Assembly: GCA_050288625.1 (NCBI GenBank)
Contig: JBNKEE010000018.1
Location: 1 to 55,681, forward strand
Length of the DNA stretch: 55,681 nucleotides
Source: JAAGZL01 sp050288625
GTDB taxonomy: Bacteria; Pseudomonadota; Gammaproteobacteria; Chromatiales; Chromatiaceae
Direction of reading: 5' to 3'
Within the stretch, counting starts at the first letter, position 1. The number at the start of each line of letters is the position of its first letter. The notes under the pieces were generated by a model. That model was given only the letters and a program-made list of their open reading frames with translations, was not told the DNA's origin and ran no database searches. Below, piece by piece: positions 27,601 through 36,476 of this stretch. The position numbers and the translations under genes were made by a program.

Positions 27601-28992
27601 GTGGAGCCTCTATCCTCCGGGATTATCGCTGAACTCTATTCCATATTTGGCAAGGGATCCGTCCTGACCGATCCCGGAGACTGCCTTCCATACAGCTATG
27701 ACAACAGCCGTCGTCAGGCCATGCCTCAAGCCGTGGTGTTTGCCACTGAACATGATCAGATACAATCCCTGGTAAGACTATGTCGCAAGTGGAAGATAAA
27801 TATAATAGCTAGAGGACGCGGAACCGGAACCACCGGCGCTACAGTGCCTAACATAGGTGGAATTGTACTTTCTCTGGAGCGAATGAATCGGATTCTGGAG
27901 GTCAATCCCGATAATCGCCTGGCCAGGGTGGAACCAGGGATAACCAACCAAGGTCTGCAACAAGCCGTCAGCAAACACGGTTTTTTCTGGGCTCCAGATC
28001 CATCAAGCGCGGCCGTATGCACTGTTGGCGGCAACCTTGCCTATAACTCGGCTGGCCCACGAGCAGTCAAATACGGCACCCCCAGGGAAAATACTTTAGG
28101 GCTACGCGCCGTTACTGGCAATGGCGATGAGATACGCACCGGGGTCAATACCAGCAAGGGTGTGGTTGGGTATGACCTAACCCGTCTGCTGATAGGATCT
28201 GAAGGGACCCTAGCAATAATCACTGAGGCCACTCTGAGTCTATCCCCATTACCAGAGGAGAAACGCACCATTCAGGCGAGCTACCAAGATGTGCAGTCTG
28301 CCGCCCAGGCCGTATCTGCCATCATGGCACAACCGGTGACCCCTTGCGCTTTGGAATTTATGGATAATTCAGCGATAGATCTAGTGCGCGACTCCTCAGG
28401 ATTGGATCTAGATCCGCGGGTTGGCGCCCTTCTTATGATTGAGGTGGACGGGCCTGAGCACTGTATAGATCAGTCGATGGATGCCGTGGCAGAAGCCGCT
28501 CGTAACCGAGGATTGATTGGTCTACAAACCGCAAAAACCCAAGACGAGACAGGTCGATTGTGGGCGGCACGACAATCCCTCTCCCCGGCATTGCGCAAAA
28601 TCTCTCCCAAAAAGATCAACGAGGATGTGGTGGTTCCAGTATCGAAAATACCGAAGCTCATGAATGGTATTGAAAAAATATCTAGAGATAGCGGGGTAAG
28701 GATTGTAAGCTTCGGTCATGCCGGTAACGGCAACATACATGTAAACCTACTCCCAGAGGATGCTCCTGGGCAGATACGGCAGGCCCATAAATGTCTGGAC
28801 CAAATATTTGATCTTGTTCTAAGCCTTGGCGGCACCCTGTCCGGCGAACACGGCGTGGGCCTGGAAAAGAGAGATTTCATAGACCGCGAGATAGACCCAG
28901 TCACCCTTAAGCTGATGTCTGACATAAAGAAGCAGTTCGATCCCGCCGGGATATTGAACCCGGGCAAAATCTTTCCTGAACCCAGGAACTGA
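27601..28992 (+). CDS. FAD-linked oxidase, GlcD/D-lactate dehydrogenase-like
   Basis: A 463-residue flavoprotein that oxidises a 2-hydroxy acid. The FAD_binding_4 domain covers about residues 35-215 (ARGRGTGTTGATVPN, PDPSSAAVCTVGGNLAYNSAG, VGYDLTRLLIGSEGTLAIIT). The FAD-oxidase C-terminal domain follows with the substrate/metal motifs FGHAGNGNIHVN and LSGEHGVGLEKR. Starts with GTG six bases after dolP, so it is likely co-transcribed. It lacks a neighbouring GlcE or Fe-S GlcF, so a single-subunit D-lactate- or D-2-hydroxyacid dehydrogenase is more likely than glycolate oxidase; substrate is inferred. Confidence 0.88.
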   Translation: MEPLSSGIIAELYSIFGKGSVLTDPGDCLPYSYDNSRRQAMPQAVVFATEHDQIQSLVRLCRKWKINIIARGRGTGTTGATVPNIGGIVLSLERMNRILEVNPDNRLARVEPGITNQGLQQAVSKHGFFWAPDPSSAAVCTVGGNLAYNSAGPRAVKYGTPRENTLGLRAVTGNGDEIRTGVNTSKGVVGYDLTRLLIGSEGTLAIITEATLSLSPLPEEKRTIQASYQDVQSAAQAVSAIMAQPVTPCALEFMDNSAIDLVRDSSGLDLDPRVGALLMIEVDGPEHCIDQSMDAVAEAARNRGLIGLQTAKTQDETGRLWAARQSLSPALRKISPKKINEDVVVPVSKIPKLMNGIEKISRDSGVRIVSFGHAGNGNIHVNLLPEDAPGQIRQAHKCLDQIFDLVLSLGGTLSGEHGVGLEKRDFIDREIDPVTLKLMSDIKKQFDPAGILNPGKIFPEPRN

Positions 28993-29058
28993 TCCGCACA
29001 TACTAGCGATCGGAATAATATCAATTACCTGAAATATAAAATTTAGTTAATATTTCTG

Positions 29059-29154
29059 TTCCAGATCATGTAACATCTGGAAAACGTGTTGATTTACCTG
29101 GATTAGGGGGAGATGGTTTTAGTATTAAATTACGAATCATGATTCCAGTAAATC
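29059..29154 (+). promoter_or_regulatory. Paired hairpins upstream of nhaD
   Basis: Stem 1: TTCCAGAT (29059-29066) and ATCTGGAA (29075-29082), perfect 8 bp, loop of eight. Stem 2: GATTTACCTGGA (29091-29102) pairs with TCCAGTAAATC (29144-29154) with one bulged base. Inside stem 2 lies the perfect 12-base palindrome GAATCATGATTC (29134-29145), which would compete with it. The set ends 51 bases before the nhaD start. It could be a structured leader or a regulator site; stem 1 alone could also be a terminator of the upstream gene but has no T-tract. Confidence 0.4.
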
Positions 29155-29205
29155 TTAAACAATCTATAACGATAACAACGGTACCCTAAACAGATAGAAA
29201 CGAAT

Positions 29206-30675
29206 ATGAGTAGAGATTTATTTATGGGGAGCAACAATTCCTTAAGACAGTTGGCAACGGCGCTTGTGGCGTCCTTTCTGATCCTGCCAGGGATAACGAT
29301 GGCGTCTGCCTCGGGTGAAGGGACCCATATCGACCTAACCTCACACGCTGTCGGGTATATGTCACTACTGATATTCGCTGTAGCCTATCTCCTGGTGATG
29401 GCTGAAGAGTTCACCCACCTACGCAAATCCAAGCCAGTGATACTAGCTGCCGGCATCATTTGGGGCATGATAGCCATAATTTATGTCGGCGATGGCCTTA
29501 CTCACGAAGCGGAGGCAGCCGTCCGCCACAACCTACTTGAATATGCTGAGCTCATGCTATTCCTGTTGGTGGCCATGACCTACATAAATGCCATGGATGA
29601 ACGCAATGTATTTGAGGCACTACGTTCCTGGCTGGTTCTCAAAGGCTTCGGCTTCAGAAAACTGTTTTGGATCACAGGGTTACTCTCTTTCTTTATTTCT
29701 CCGATAGCAGACAACCTGACCACCGCGCTTCTGATGTGCGCCGTAATCATGGCCGTCGGGGGCTATAACAGCAAGTTTGTACTGCTTGCCTGTATCAACA
29801 TCGTCGTAGCTGCAAACGCAGGGGGTGCCTTCAGCCCATTTGGAGATATCACCACTCTAATGGTCTGGCAGAAAGCGATTGAAACACCTCAGGGTATGGT
29901 AGATTTCTGGTCCTTCTTTAAATTGTTTATTCCGTCATTGGTTAACTGGATAACCCCAGCCATCTGCATGCACTTTGCTGTTCCAAATGAAAAACCAAAT
30001 GGTGGAGGCGATACGGTATCCATGAAACGTGGCGCCAAAAGGATCATATTCCTGTTTCTCGTAACTATCGTAACCGCTGTCAGCTTTCACAACTTCCTGC
30101 ATCTTCCTCCAGTAATAGGCATGCTTACCGGCCTATCCTATCTGCAGTTATTCGGATACTACCTGAACCGCACCTATCGCAAATTTGAATATAAGGCTGA
30201 TGAAATGGAACACGCCGGGCAAATGGGAGATGTAGTGGCCTTTGACGTATTCGCCAAGGTAGCGCGCGCCGAATGGGATACCCTGTTATTTTTCTACGGA
30301 GTGGTGCTTTGTGTAGGCGGTCTGGGGTTTATCGGATATCTGGGACTTGTGTCCAAGATTATGTATATCGACTGGGGCGTAACAAATGCCAATGTATTTG
30401 TAGGCATCCTCTCAGCGATCGTGGATAACATCCCGGTCATGTTTGCGGTTCTGACCATGATGCCGAATATGTCGCTAGATCAGTGGCTACTGGTCACCCT
30501 GACCGCTGGCGTTGGCGGATCGCTACTGTCCATCGGATCAGCAGCAGGTGTGGCGCTTATGGGTCAGGCCAGAGGCAGATATACATTCTTCGGCCATCTA
30601 AAGTGGACCCCGGTAATAGCATTGGGATACGTAGCATCCATACTGGTACATATCTGGATAAGCCCATCGATCTAA
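29206..30675 (+). CDS. nhaD: Na+/H+ antiporter NhaD
   Basis: Inner-membrane antiporter that expels Na+ or Li+ in exchange for protons, important in marine and alkaliphilic bacteria. The 489-residue product has an N-terminal signal-like helix then about 12 membrane helices. FISPIADNLTTALLMCAVIM and NAGGAFSPFGDITTLMVW are the two conserved halves of the NhaD/ArsB-type ion site, and SAIVDNIPVMFAVL matches the second repeat. A second ATG at 29224 is an alternative start. Single gene behind a possibly structured leader. Confidence 0.95.
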   Translation: MSRDLFMGSNNSLRQLATALVASFLILPGITMASASGEGTHIDLTSHAVGYMSLLIFAVAYLLVMAEEFTHLRKSKPVILAAGIIWGMIAIIYVGDGLTHEAEAAVRHNLLEYAELMLFLLVAMTYINAMDERNVFEALRSWLVLKGFGFRKLFWITGLLSFFISPIADNLTTALLMCAVIMAVGGYNSKFVLLACINIVVAANAGGAFSPFGDITTLMVWQKAIETPQGMVDFWSFFKLFIPSLVNWITPAICMHFAVPNEKPNGGGDTVSMKRGAKRIIFLFLVTIVTAVSFHNFLHLPPVIGMLTGLSYLQLFGYYLNRTYRKFEYKADEMEHAGQMGDVVAFDVFAKVARAEWDTLLFFYGVVLCVGGLGFIGYLGLVSKIMYIDWGVTNANVFVGILSAIVDNIPVMFAVLTMMPNMSLDQWLLVTLTAGVGGSLLSIGSAAGVALMGQARGRYTFFGHLKWTPVIALGYVASILVHIWISPSI

Positions 30676-30783
30676 AGGGCTCCTGATTAGCTAGCTCAGT
30701 CCATGTGAACAGGGTCTCTTTCCACTGTCGGTAGTAGCATCTACAATCATGTCTGGCCCGAATTAAACGGACAGAAGATATTT

Positions 30784-31638
30784 ATGTCAGCAGTACTAAA
30801 ATTCCTTTTCAAAACCTGTTTGTCACTAGCCATAATGCTGTTTACCTACGTCGGAACAAGCTCTGCTGCAGATCCGTGGAAAACGTTGGAACAGGGCCTG
30901 GAGCTGGGGGTCTTTCACGCCAACACAACTTCTCTCCTCAATAATAGCGAAATCACCATATTAAGGGTCGACCCAAATATCTGGGATATCAAACTCTATT
31001 CCATACGACAGTTTGGCTACGAAAGAGGCATCACCGGCAAAGAGTGGAGCCGTCGCCACAAATTAATTGCGGCGATCAATGCCGGCATGCACCTTCCTGA
31101 CATGTCTACCCATGTGGGTTATATGCAGAATGAAGGAACAACTCAGGGTCGACGAGCCAGCAGCTACCAATCACTAGCCGCATTCTCTCCCCGAATTAAG
31201 GGAGCTCCACCATTCAAGATATTTGATATGGACGAGACAGGTATAGATTTTGATCAGATCACTCGTGACTACGCCCAGGTGGTGCAAAACCTACGTCTGA
31301 TCAAGCGTCCCAGACTGAACAGATGGGGCCAGCAGGATCGGCGCTGGAACGAAGCTGCTCTGGGAGAAGACAAACAGGGACGAGCGCTGTTGATATACTC
31401 CAGCGGCCTGTTATCTATGCATGATTTTAACGAAACACTGCTCAATTTACCGATTGATCTGGTCTCAGCACAGCATCTAGAAGGGGGCAGAGAGGCACAG
31501 CTATACATAAACCACCCCAACTACACCAAGGAGTTGAATAACAGCATAGACCCTCTCTACCTGGGCCAAAATAGAAACCTAGGCGCCTGGCCCATACCTA
31601 ACATCATCGGGATTAGAAAAAAAGGCAATCCTGATTAG
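30784..31638 (+). CDS. Secreted phosphodiester glycosidase family protein (NAGPA/DUF2233)
   Basis: A 284-residue exported protein. The signal peptide runs to about residue 28 (MLFTYVGTSSAA, cleaved after the alanines). The body shows the NAGPA/DUF2233 pattern: WSRRHKLIAAINAGMH near the start, a middle region with the GEDKQGRALLIYS strand, and HLEGGREAQLYIN near the end, where the family has the catalytic glycine-rich motif (usually DGGxS; here EGGRE). The human relative uncovers mannose-6-phosphate; bacterial members may act on exopolysaccharide or cell-wall phosphodiesters. The changed GG motif leaves activity uncertain. Confidence 0.75.
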   Translation: MSAVLKFLFKTCLSLAIMLFTYVGTSSAADPWKTLEQGLELGVFHANTTSLLNNSEITILRVDPNIWDIKLYSIRQFGYERGITGKEWSRRHKLIAAINAGMHLPDMSTHVGYMQNEGTTQGRRASSYQSLAAFSPRIKGAPPFKIFDMDETGIDFDQITRDYAQVVQNLRLIKRPRLNRWGQQDRRWNEAALGEDKQGRALLIYSSGLLSMHDFNETLLNLPIDLVSAQHLEGGREAQLYINHPNYTKELNNSIDPLYLGQNRNLGAWPIPNIIGIRKKGNPD

Positions 31639-31658
31639 GCGACACAACACACCGCAGT

Positions 31659-33359
31659 CTATCCCGCACCCTGACTCTCCATCCAGACAACAGCTAGCAC
31701 CAACAACAATATTCCGATTACAGATAATGCGCTCTGAACCGGCCTCAACCGCATTACCACACCCAACATCTGCGACTGTGTTAGATACTGGGCTGATTTA
31801 AGCAGTGGATATAGGTGAGCAACCATCTGCTCTTCAGGAAAAAGTGGCTGATTGGTCCTCAACGTAACCACGACACTACCGACCACAAGACGGTTCGAAG
31901 AGTAACGGACGCGTTCACTCTTCGCTGCAGCGAAACGACCACCGCTATCCACAGCTACCACCCGATCCTTCAGTATACCCAGCCGTTGCCGTCCAAAACG
32001 GGATACGATGTACATGATTACAATCCCCATAGCCAGCATCATCCCAATGGCCAGGAAAAAACCCATCGGCAGCTCAACACCTATCAGTATCCACAACAAA
32101 GGAATTAGGAGTAGGCATAAGACGACAAACAACCATATCATCCATTTAATCCTGCGAGTAAATTTAGGATCAGGATCGATCCAGAGGATCCCTGGTGTAT
32201 CGGGACTAAGCATCATATCTTCAGGATCTACCGGCGGTAATTGCTGATCTACTACCATCTCCTGGCGCAAACCAATGACCACACCAGCCACAAAGGCGAT
32301 GCCAAAGATACCGATAACGATATACATCCATCGGTAATAATCCTCTTTCCCCTGCGCAACCTCCCGCAATCTCTCTTCCAGTAAATCGGACGCAAAATCG
32401 GGCAACCGCTCACCCGCAGTAGAATAGCGATAGATCCGTCCTGCCCGAAGATCGTTTACTAACACCTCTTCCTGGAAAGGCAATATGGAAAAAACGTCTG
32501 CCATCTCAGGTAGAGACAGCTCCCCAAGCAGTTCTCCTTCACTATTGAAACGCACCACAATACCGTTTGCCATGTTGTTATCTGAGTTCACCACCCAGAA
32601 CTGATCTCTAACTCGCACCACCGCTGACGGCCAAATATGACCACGCAACTTAGTTCCCACTTCAGCTGCAAGAAAACTTTGGGCAGTTCTTTTAAAGCTG
32701 GCATCACCAACTTTAAACACGGCTACTTCATGTCGATTGGCGTTGGCCACATAGACCTGACCGCTGCGATAGATAACCTGATTTGGATACTTGAGGCCCT
32801 GTTTCGTTTCCGCGAGCAGGTCACCAGTTGAAGAGAAAAGAAGCAGACGGTGACGGGAAGAGTCGGCCACAAATACCCGATTAGTATCCCAGTCTATGTC
32901 CAGGAAAAAACTCTGATCAAGATTAAGGCGGTCTTTGCCGAAGGGTACACAGTCCATGGTAGCAAGATCACAGCGAAACAACCCGCCTCTTGCGGTTTCC
33001 AGTTGTGTCGGTACCAGATTATCCCTACGAAAATATTGTCGTACCTTATCGGATACACTACGTTCATCCGCGCCGATCCTGAGCAGCAGATCACCATTAC
33101 TGAAGAATGCAAAATCACCGATAACATCCCTCACACCTATCTCTCTCAGATCAATTCGACGCACAGGCCTCCCAGACGCATCATGTTCAAACAGATCTGT
33201 CCCCAGCAGAATATAGAGGCCGCCGTCGGGTGATGTGTGCATATGCGTCAGGGCGGGCAGCTCCACTGCCGCGCTACGCAGAGAAAAAATAGTCCATAAC
33301 ATAGCTCCGAATAGCAACAAGAGCAGCACACTAGTTACTGGAGAAAGTTCCCTACGCAT
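31659..33359 (-). CDS. Membrane protein with periplasmic NHL-like propeller
   Basis: I do not know this family by name. The 566-residue product has one N-terminal helix (about 9-28), a ~310-residue soluble part that looks like a six-bladed propeller of NHL type (repeats such as NRVFVADSSRHRLLLFS, GQVYVANANRHEVAVF, QFWVVNSDNNMANGIVVRF, EVLVNDLRAGRIYRYS), a helix at about 345-365, a short cytoplasmic loop, two close helices at about 408-455, a small beta-rich part (GILKDRVVAVDSGG... to VVVTLRTNQP) that resembles a bacterial PH-like domain, and a last helix at about 540-560. By topology the propeller should be periplasmic. It starts 39 bases after lnt ends on the same strand, so an envelope role is likely. 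Confidence 0.75.
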   Translation of the reverse strand: MRRELSPVTSVLLLLLFGAMLWTIFSLRSAAVELPALTHMHTSPDGGLYILLGTDLFEHDASGRPVRRIDLREIGVRDVIGDFAFFSNGDLLLRIGADERSVSDKVRQYFRRDNLVPTQLETARGGLFRCDLATMDCVPFGKDRLNLDQSFFLDIDWDTNRVFVADSSRHRLLLFSSTGDLLAETKQGLKYPNQVIYRSGQVYVANANRHEVAVFKVGDASFKRTAQSFLAAEVGTKLRGHIWPSAVVRVRDQFWVVNSDNNMANGIVVRFNSEGELLGELSLPEMADVFSILPFQEEVLVNDLRAGRIYRYSTAGERLPDFASDLLEERLREVAQGKEDYYRWMYIVIGIFGIAFVAGVVIGLRQEMVVDQQLPPVDPEDMMLSPDTPGILWIDPDPKFTRRIKWMIWLFVVLCLLLIPLLWILIGVELPMGFFLAIGMMLAMGIVIMYIVSRFGRQRLGILKDRVVAVDSGGRFAAAKSERVRYSSNRLVVGSVVVTLRTNQPLFPEEQMVAHLYPLLKSAQYLTQSQMLGVVMRLRPVQSALSVIGILLLVLAVVWMESQGAG

Positions 33360-33398
33360 ACATAGCTGTCCTTTAAAACCTATGATAATAAAATAGCC

Positions 33399-34898
33399 CT
33401 ACAACGTAGGGATAGAACGATAACGCACCACCAGCGCAACAGCCAGCAACAAAGAGCATAACACCACTATCCCCCAGTTGCCGACCATGGCATAAATGGT
33501 TGTTCCTGTCATAGGAACAATCTCACCCCTAAGTACATGCTCTTTGTTAATGGGTGAGGTAGCGATGAGTTTACCCTGGGGGTCTATTAATGCAGATATG
33601 CCGGTATTGGTAGCGCGTAATTGATAGCGCCCAGTTTCAAGGGAACGCATGCGGGCTATCTGTAGATGCTGTGGCAGCGCAATGGAGTCGCCGAACCAAG
33701 CGTCGTTACTGACGTTTACCAAAAACTCCGCCTCCGGCATGGCCTGAATAACCTCAGCACCGAATGCATCTTCATAACAGATGGACACACCAGCCTTGCG
33801 CCCCAGAACCTGGACCAACGGCTGATCAGCGTCTCCCGCAGAAAAATTGGACATGGGGATACGCAAAAACTCAATCAGTGGTTTTAACAACCAACGCATA
33901 GGCATGAACTCACCAAAGGGAACCAGGTGTCGTTTGAAATATGCGTTGCGCACCGAACCCAGAGAGCTGACGGAATTGAAGTAGCGTACGCCGTTATCAT
34001 CCCAAACCGCAATACCGACCAACAGATCACTACCGTTCTTCTGCGCCTCCTTTTCCAACCCTCTCCATAGATCATTTTCCAAGCGATTAAAGTAATCAGG
34101 TATCGCCGTCTCAGGCCATACAATAAGATCACTCCCCCACTCCTGGTTCGTTAGATATCTATAGATGTTTATGGTGGGCTGCCTCGTTTCAGGCTTCCAC
34201 TTTAATCCTTGCACCACATTTGCCTGGATAATGCTGACCTTGATTGCATCGCCAGATGACATGCTCCACTCTTTCTGTGTCAGCATCCAACCAGCGCCCC
34301 ATAACAGCGCAACAACCAGTAGAGCTAAAATCGAAGCTCTAAGGCCTTTAACCAGCGCAACCAAACAAGCTGAAGAAATCACCGTAACTAACGTCACACC
34401 ATAGACCCCAAACAAGGGCGCATAACCTTGCAATGGGGTCCCAATCTGAGAGTACCCAAGAGATAGCCATGGAAAACCGGTCAGAATCCAGCCACGGAGC
34501 CACTCCAAAAGGACCCAAAGAGATACGTATACCGCCAACTGAATATACCAGTCTGCAGCGCCATGGATACGTCTCCCCAACCAGCCCAAAAGCCCATAGA
34601 AGAGAGCCAAACCTGCAGTAAAGGCTAGAGTAATGAGTATGGCAAACACATGCCCCACACCACCGAACTGATCAATACTGATATGCAGCCAGAAAACACC
34701 CACACCAAACAGCCCCAGACCAAAAAACCATCCCAGACCAAAAGCCGTGCGGGGATCGGCACTAAGCAACAGCCACAGCAAAATGGCCGGACCTAAGACG
34801 GCCAGATAAAAAAGATCAAAGGGCGCGAAAGCCAGAACTGTAATTGCACCTGCAGTGAAGGCAATGATTAATTTCAGTATCGGTATAAGAGTTGACAT
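33399..34898 (-). CDS. lnt: Apolipoprotein N-acyltransferase
   Basis: Inner-membrane enzyme that adds the third acyl chain to lipoproteins so they can be sorted to the outer membrane. About six N-terminal helices precede a nitrilase-like periplasmic domain. The catalytic triad is visible: E in WPETAIP (about 261), K in YFKRHLVPFGE (about 322) and C in SICYEDAFG (about 374). 499 residues, C-terminal helix present. Belongs to the miaB-phoH-ybeY-corC-lnt set, but a 266-base spacer with repeats separates it from corC. Confidence 0.96.
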   Translation of the reverse strand: MSTLIPILKLIIAFTAGAITVLAFAPFDLFYLAVLGPAILLWLLLSADPRTAFGLGWFFGLGLFGVGVFWLHISIDQFGGVGHVFAILITLAFTAGLALFYGLLGWLGRRIHGAADWYIQLAVYVSLWVLLEWLRGWILTGFPWLSLGYSQIGTPLQGYAPLFGVYGVTLVTVISSACLVALVKGLRASILALLVVALLWGAGWMLTQKEWSMSSGDAIKVSIIQANVVQGLKWKPETRQPTINIYRYLTNQEWGSDLIVWPETAIPDYFNRLENDLWRGLEKEAQKNGSDLLVGIAVWDDNGVRYFNSVSSLGSVRNAYFKRHLVPFGEFMPMRWLLKPLIEFLRIPMSNFSAGDADQPLVQVLGRKAGVSICYEDAFGAEVIQAMPEAEFLVNVSNDAWFGDSIALPQHLQIARMRSLETGRYQLRATNTGISALIDPQGKLIATSPINKEHVLRGEIVPMTGTTIYAMVGNWGIVVLCSLLLAVALVVRYRSIPTL

Positions 34899-34933
34899 TC
34901 GAACATATGATAAGGGTTATTATTTACACAACA

Positions 34934-35001
34934 CCCTATCCCAAGATTGGGAGAGGGTTAGAGTGAGGGTTGAGCGGCCATGAGATTTACTCCCTCACCC
35001 C
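34934..35001. repeat. Palindromic repeat remnant in the corC-lnt spacer
   Basis: CCCTATCCCAA (34934-34944) and TTGGGAGAGGG (34947-34957) form an 11-bp stem with one mismatch and a two-base loop. GTGAGGG (34963-34969) and CCCTCAC (34992-34998) form a second arm pair. The CCCTCTCCC/GGGAGAGGG with GGGTGAGGG pattern is typical of intergenic palindromic repeats in many proteobacteria. The rest of the 34899-35164 spacer shows no gene. Confidence 0.5.
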
Positions 35002-35164
35002 AGCCCTTGGCATTTGCCTCCTGCGTCACCCTCGATAATTGCTCCTGCATTATTCTACCTTCGCCCATCTAACCCACATTGATATGGTGAATGTAGAAGG
35101 ATCGCTCCCGGCAATCCTTGCCATAGACCCGTACCTCCTCCAAGGGAAAGAGGGGAATTAGCTA

Positions 35165-36019
35165 CTAGGCTTCCTCATCCATAGGTAGCAAACGCACCTC
35201 AAGCAAATGAATACGGCGGCTATCCGCGCGCAACACCTTGAATTTGAAACGATCGATATCCACCCGCTCACCCCGCTTTGGCATATGACCCATAGCGTTG
35301 ATAACCAAGCCAGCCATGGTATCGAACTCGCCGGCGTCTAAACCAACTCCAAAGTATTCATTGAAATCCTCAATAGGCGTGTGGGCCTTGATGGTGTATT
35401 CCGTCTCACCGCGCTTGAGAATTGCGGCGGCATCATCAAAGTCATGTTCATCCTCAATCTCGCCCACAATCTGCTCCAACACATCCTCGATAGTTACCAA
35501 TCCGGCTGCGTCCCCATACTCATCCACAACTATGGCCATATGATTGCGATTAGCACGAAATTCGTTCAGCAAGACATTGAGGCGTTTACTCTCTGGTACA
35601 AACACTGCGGCACGCAGCAGGTCACGCACATAGAAACGCTTACTGTTATTACCGCAGTATGCCAGCAGATCCTTAGCCAGCAAGATTCCGATCACCTCGC
35701 TGCGATCATCATCTATCACCGGGAAGCGTGAATGGGCTGAATCTATGACTATGGGCAAAATCTCTTCCAGAGGATCCTCCCTGTTGATCACCGTCATCTG
35801 CGCCCGTGGGATCATGATGTCTCGCACCCGCATCTCAGAGACCTGCAGTGCTCCCTCCATCATGGATAGCGCCTCTGAATCCAAAAGGTGCTGAGCCTTG
35901 GCGTCTTGTAACAGGGATATGAGTTGCTCGCGATTTTCCGGACCTTCACCAAATACCCGGGACAATCTTTTTAGCCAGGGCCTGAGTATAAGTCTACTGC
36001 CAGGTTCGTCGTTACTCAT
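35165..36019 (-). CDS. corC: CorC/YbeX family CBS-domain protein
   Basis: Cytoplasmic 284-residue protein with two CBS domains (about 70-185; VRDIMIPRAQMTVI, DAAGLVTIEDVLEQIVGEIEDEHD) and a C-terminal CorC_HlyC domain (from about 205). Linked to magnesium/cobalt efflux and, with ybeY, ybeZ and lnt, to ribosome and envelope homeostasis. Its start overlaps the end of ybeY by eight bases. Confidence 0.95.
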   Translation of the reverse strand: MSNDEPGSRLILRPWLKRLSRVFGEGPENREQLISLLQDAKAQHLLDSEALSMMEGALQVSEMRVRDIMIPRAQMTVINREDPLEEILPIVIDSAHSRFPVIDDDRSEVIGILLAKDLLAYCGNNSKRFYVRDLLRAAVFVPESKRLNVLLNEFRANRNHMAIVVDEYGDAAGLVTIEDVLEQIVGEIEDEHDFDDAAAILKRGETEYTIKAHTPIEDFNEYFGVGLDAGEFDTMAGLVINAMGHMPKRGERVDIDRFKFKVLRADSRRIHLLEVRLLPMDEEA

Positions 36020-36476
36020 CTGCTTCTTCTTTGTATGGATCTTGAAATCCGAGACCGGTCATCACTTCCCTCTCCAACTGTTCCATGGTTTCCGCATCGC
36101 CCTCTTGTAAATGATCATATCCTAAGAGATGCAGTACCCCATGTACAACCATGTGTGCCCAGTGTGACTCTTCGGACTTGCCCTGCTCTTTGGCCTCACG
36201 CAACACCACAGGGGCGCAAATGACCAGGTCTCCCAACAGATCGCTATCGACGACTTCTGGCAGATCGGATGGAAAAGAAAGGACGTTGGTGGGCTGGTCC
36301 TTGCCGCGGTATGTACGGTTCAATCCCTGGATCTCAGGCTCATCCACCAGCCTGATTACCATCTCAGCATGCTCCCGCACACCGTCCATGGCCGCCAGAG
36401 ACCATTCGACAAATCTCTCTCGGGATGGGATAGCATCAAACTTTGTAGCGTTTTGGATATCCAGATCCAGGTTCAC
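36012..36476 (-). CDS. ybeY: YbeY endoribonuclease, rRNA maturation factor
   Basis: Zinc endoribonuclease needed for 16S rRNA 3' processing and ribosome quality control. The metal site HGVLHLLGYDH (H-x3-H-x5-H) is at about 114-124, and the family motif RTYRGKDQPTNVLSFP precedes it. Starts with GTG at 36476, overlapping the phoH stop. 154 residues, normal. Confidence 0.97.
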   Translation of the reverse strand: MNLDLDIQNATKFDAIPSRERFVEWSLAAMDGVREHAEMVIRLVDEPEIQGLNRTYRGKDQPTNVLSFPSDLPEVVDSDLLGDLVICAPVVLREAKEQGKSEESHWAHMVVHGVLHLLGYDHLQEGDAETMEQLEREVMTGLGFQDPYKEEADE

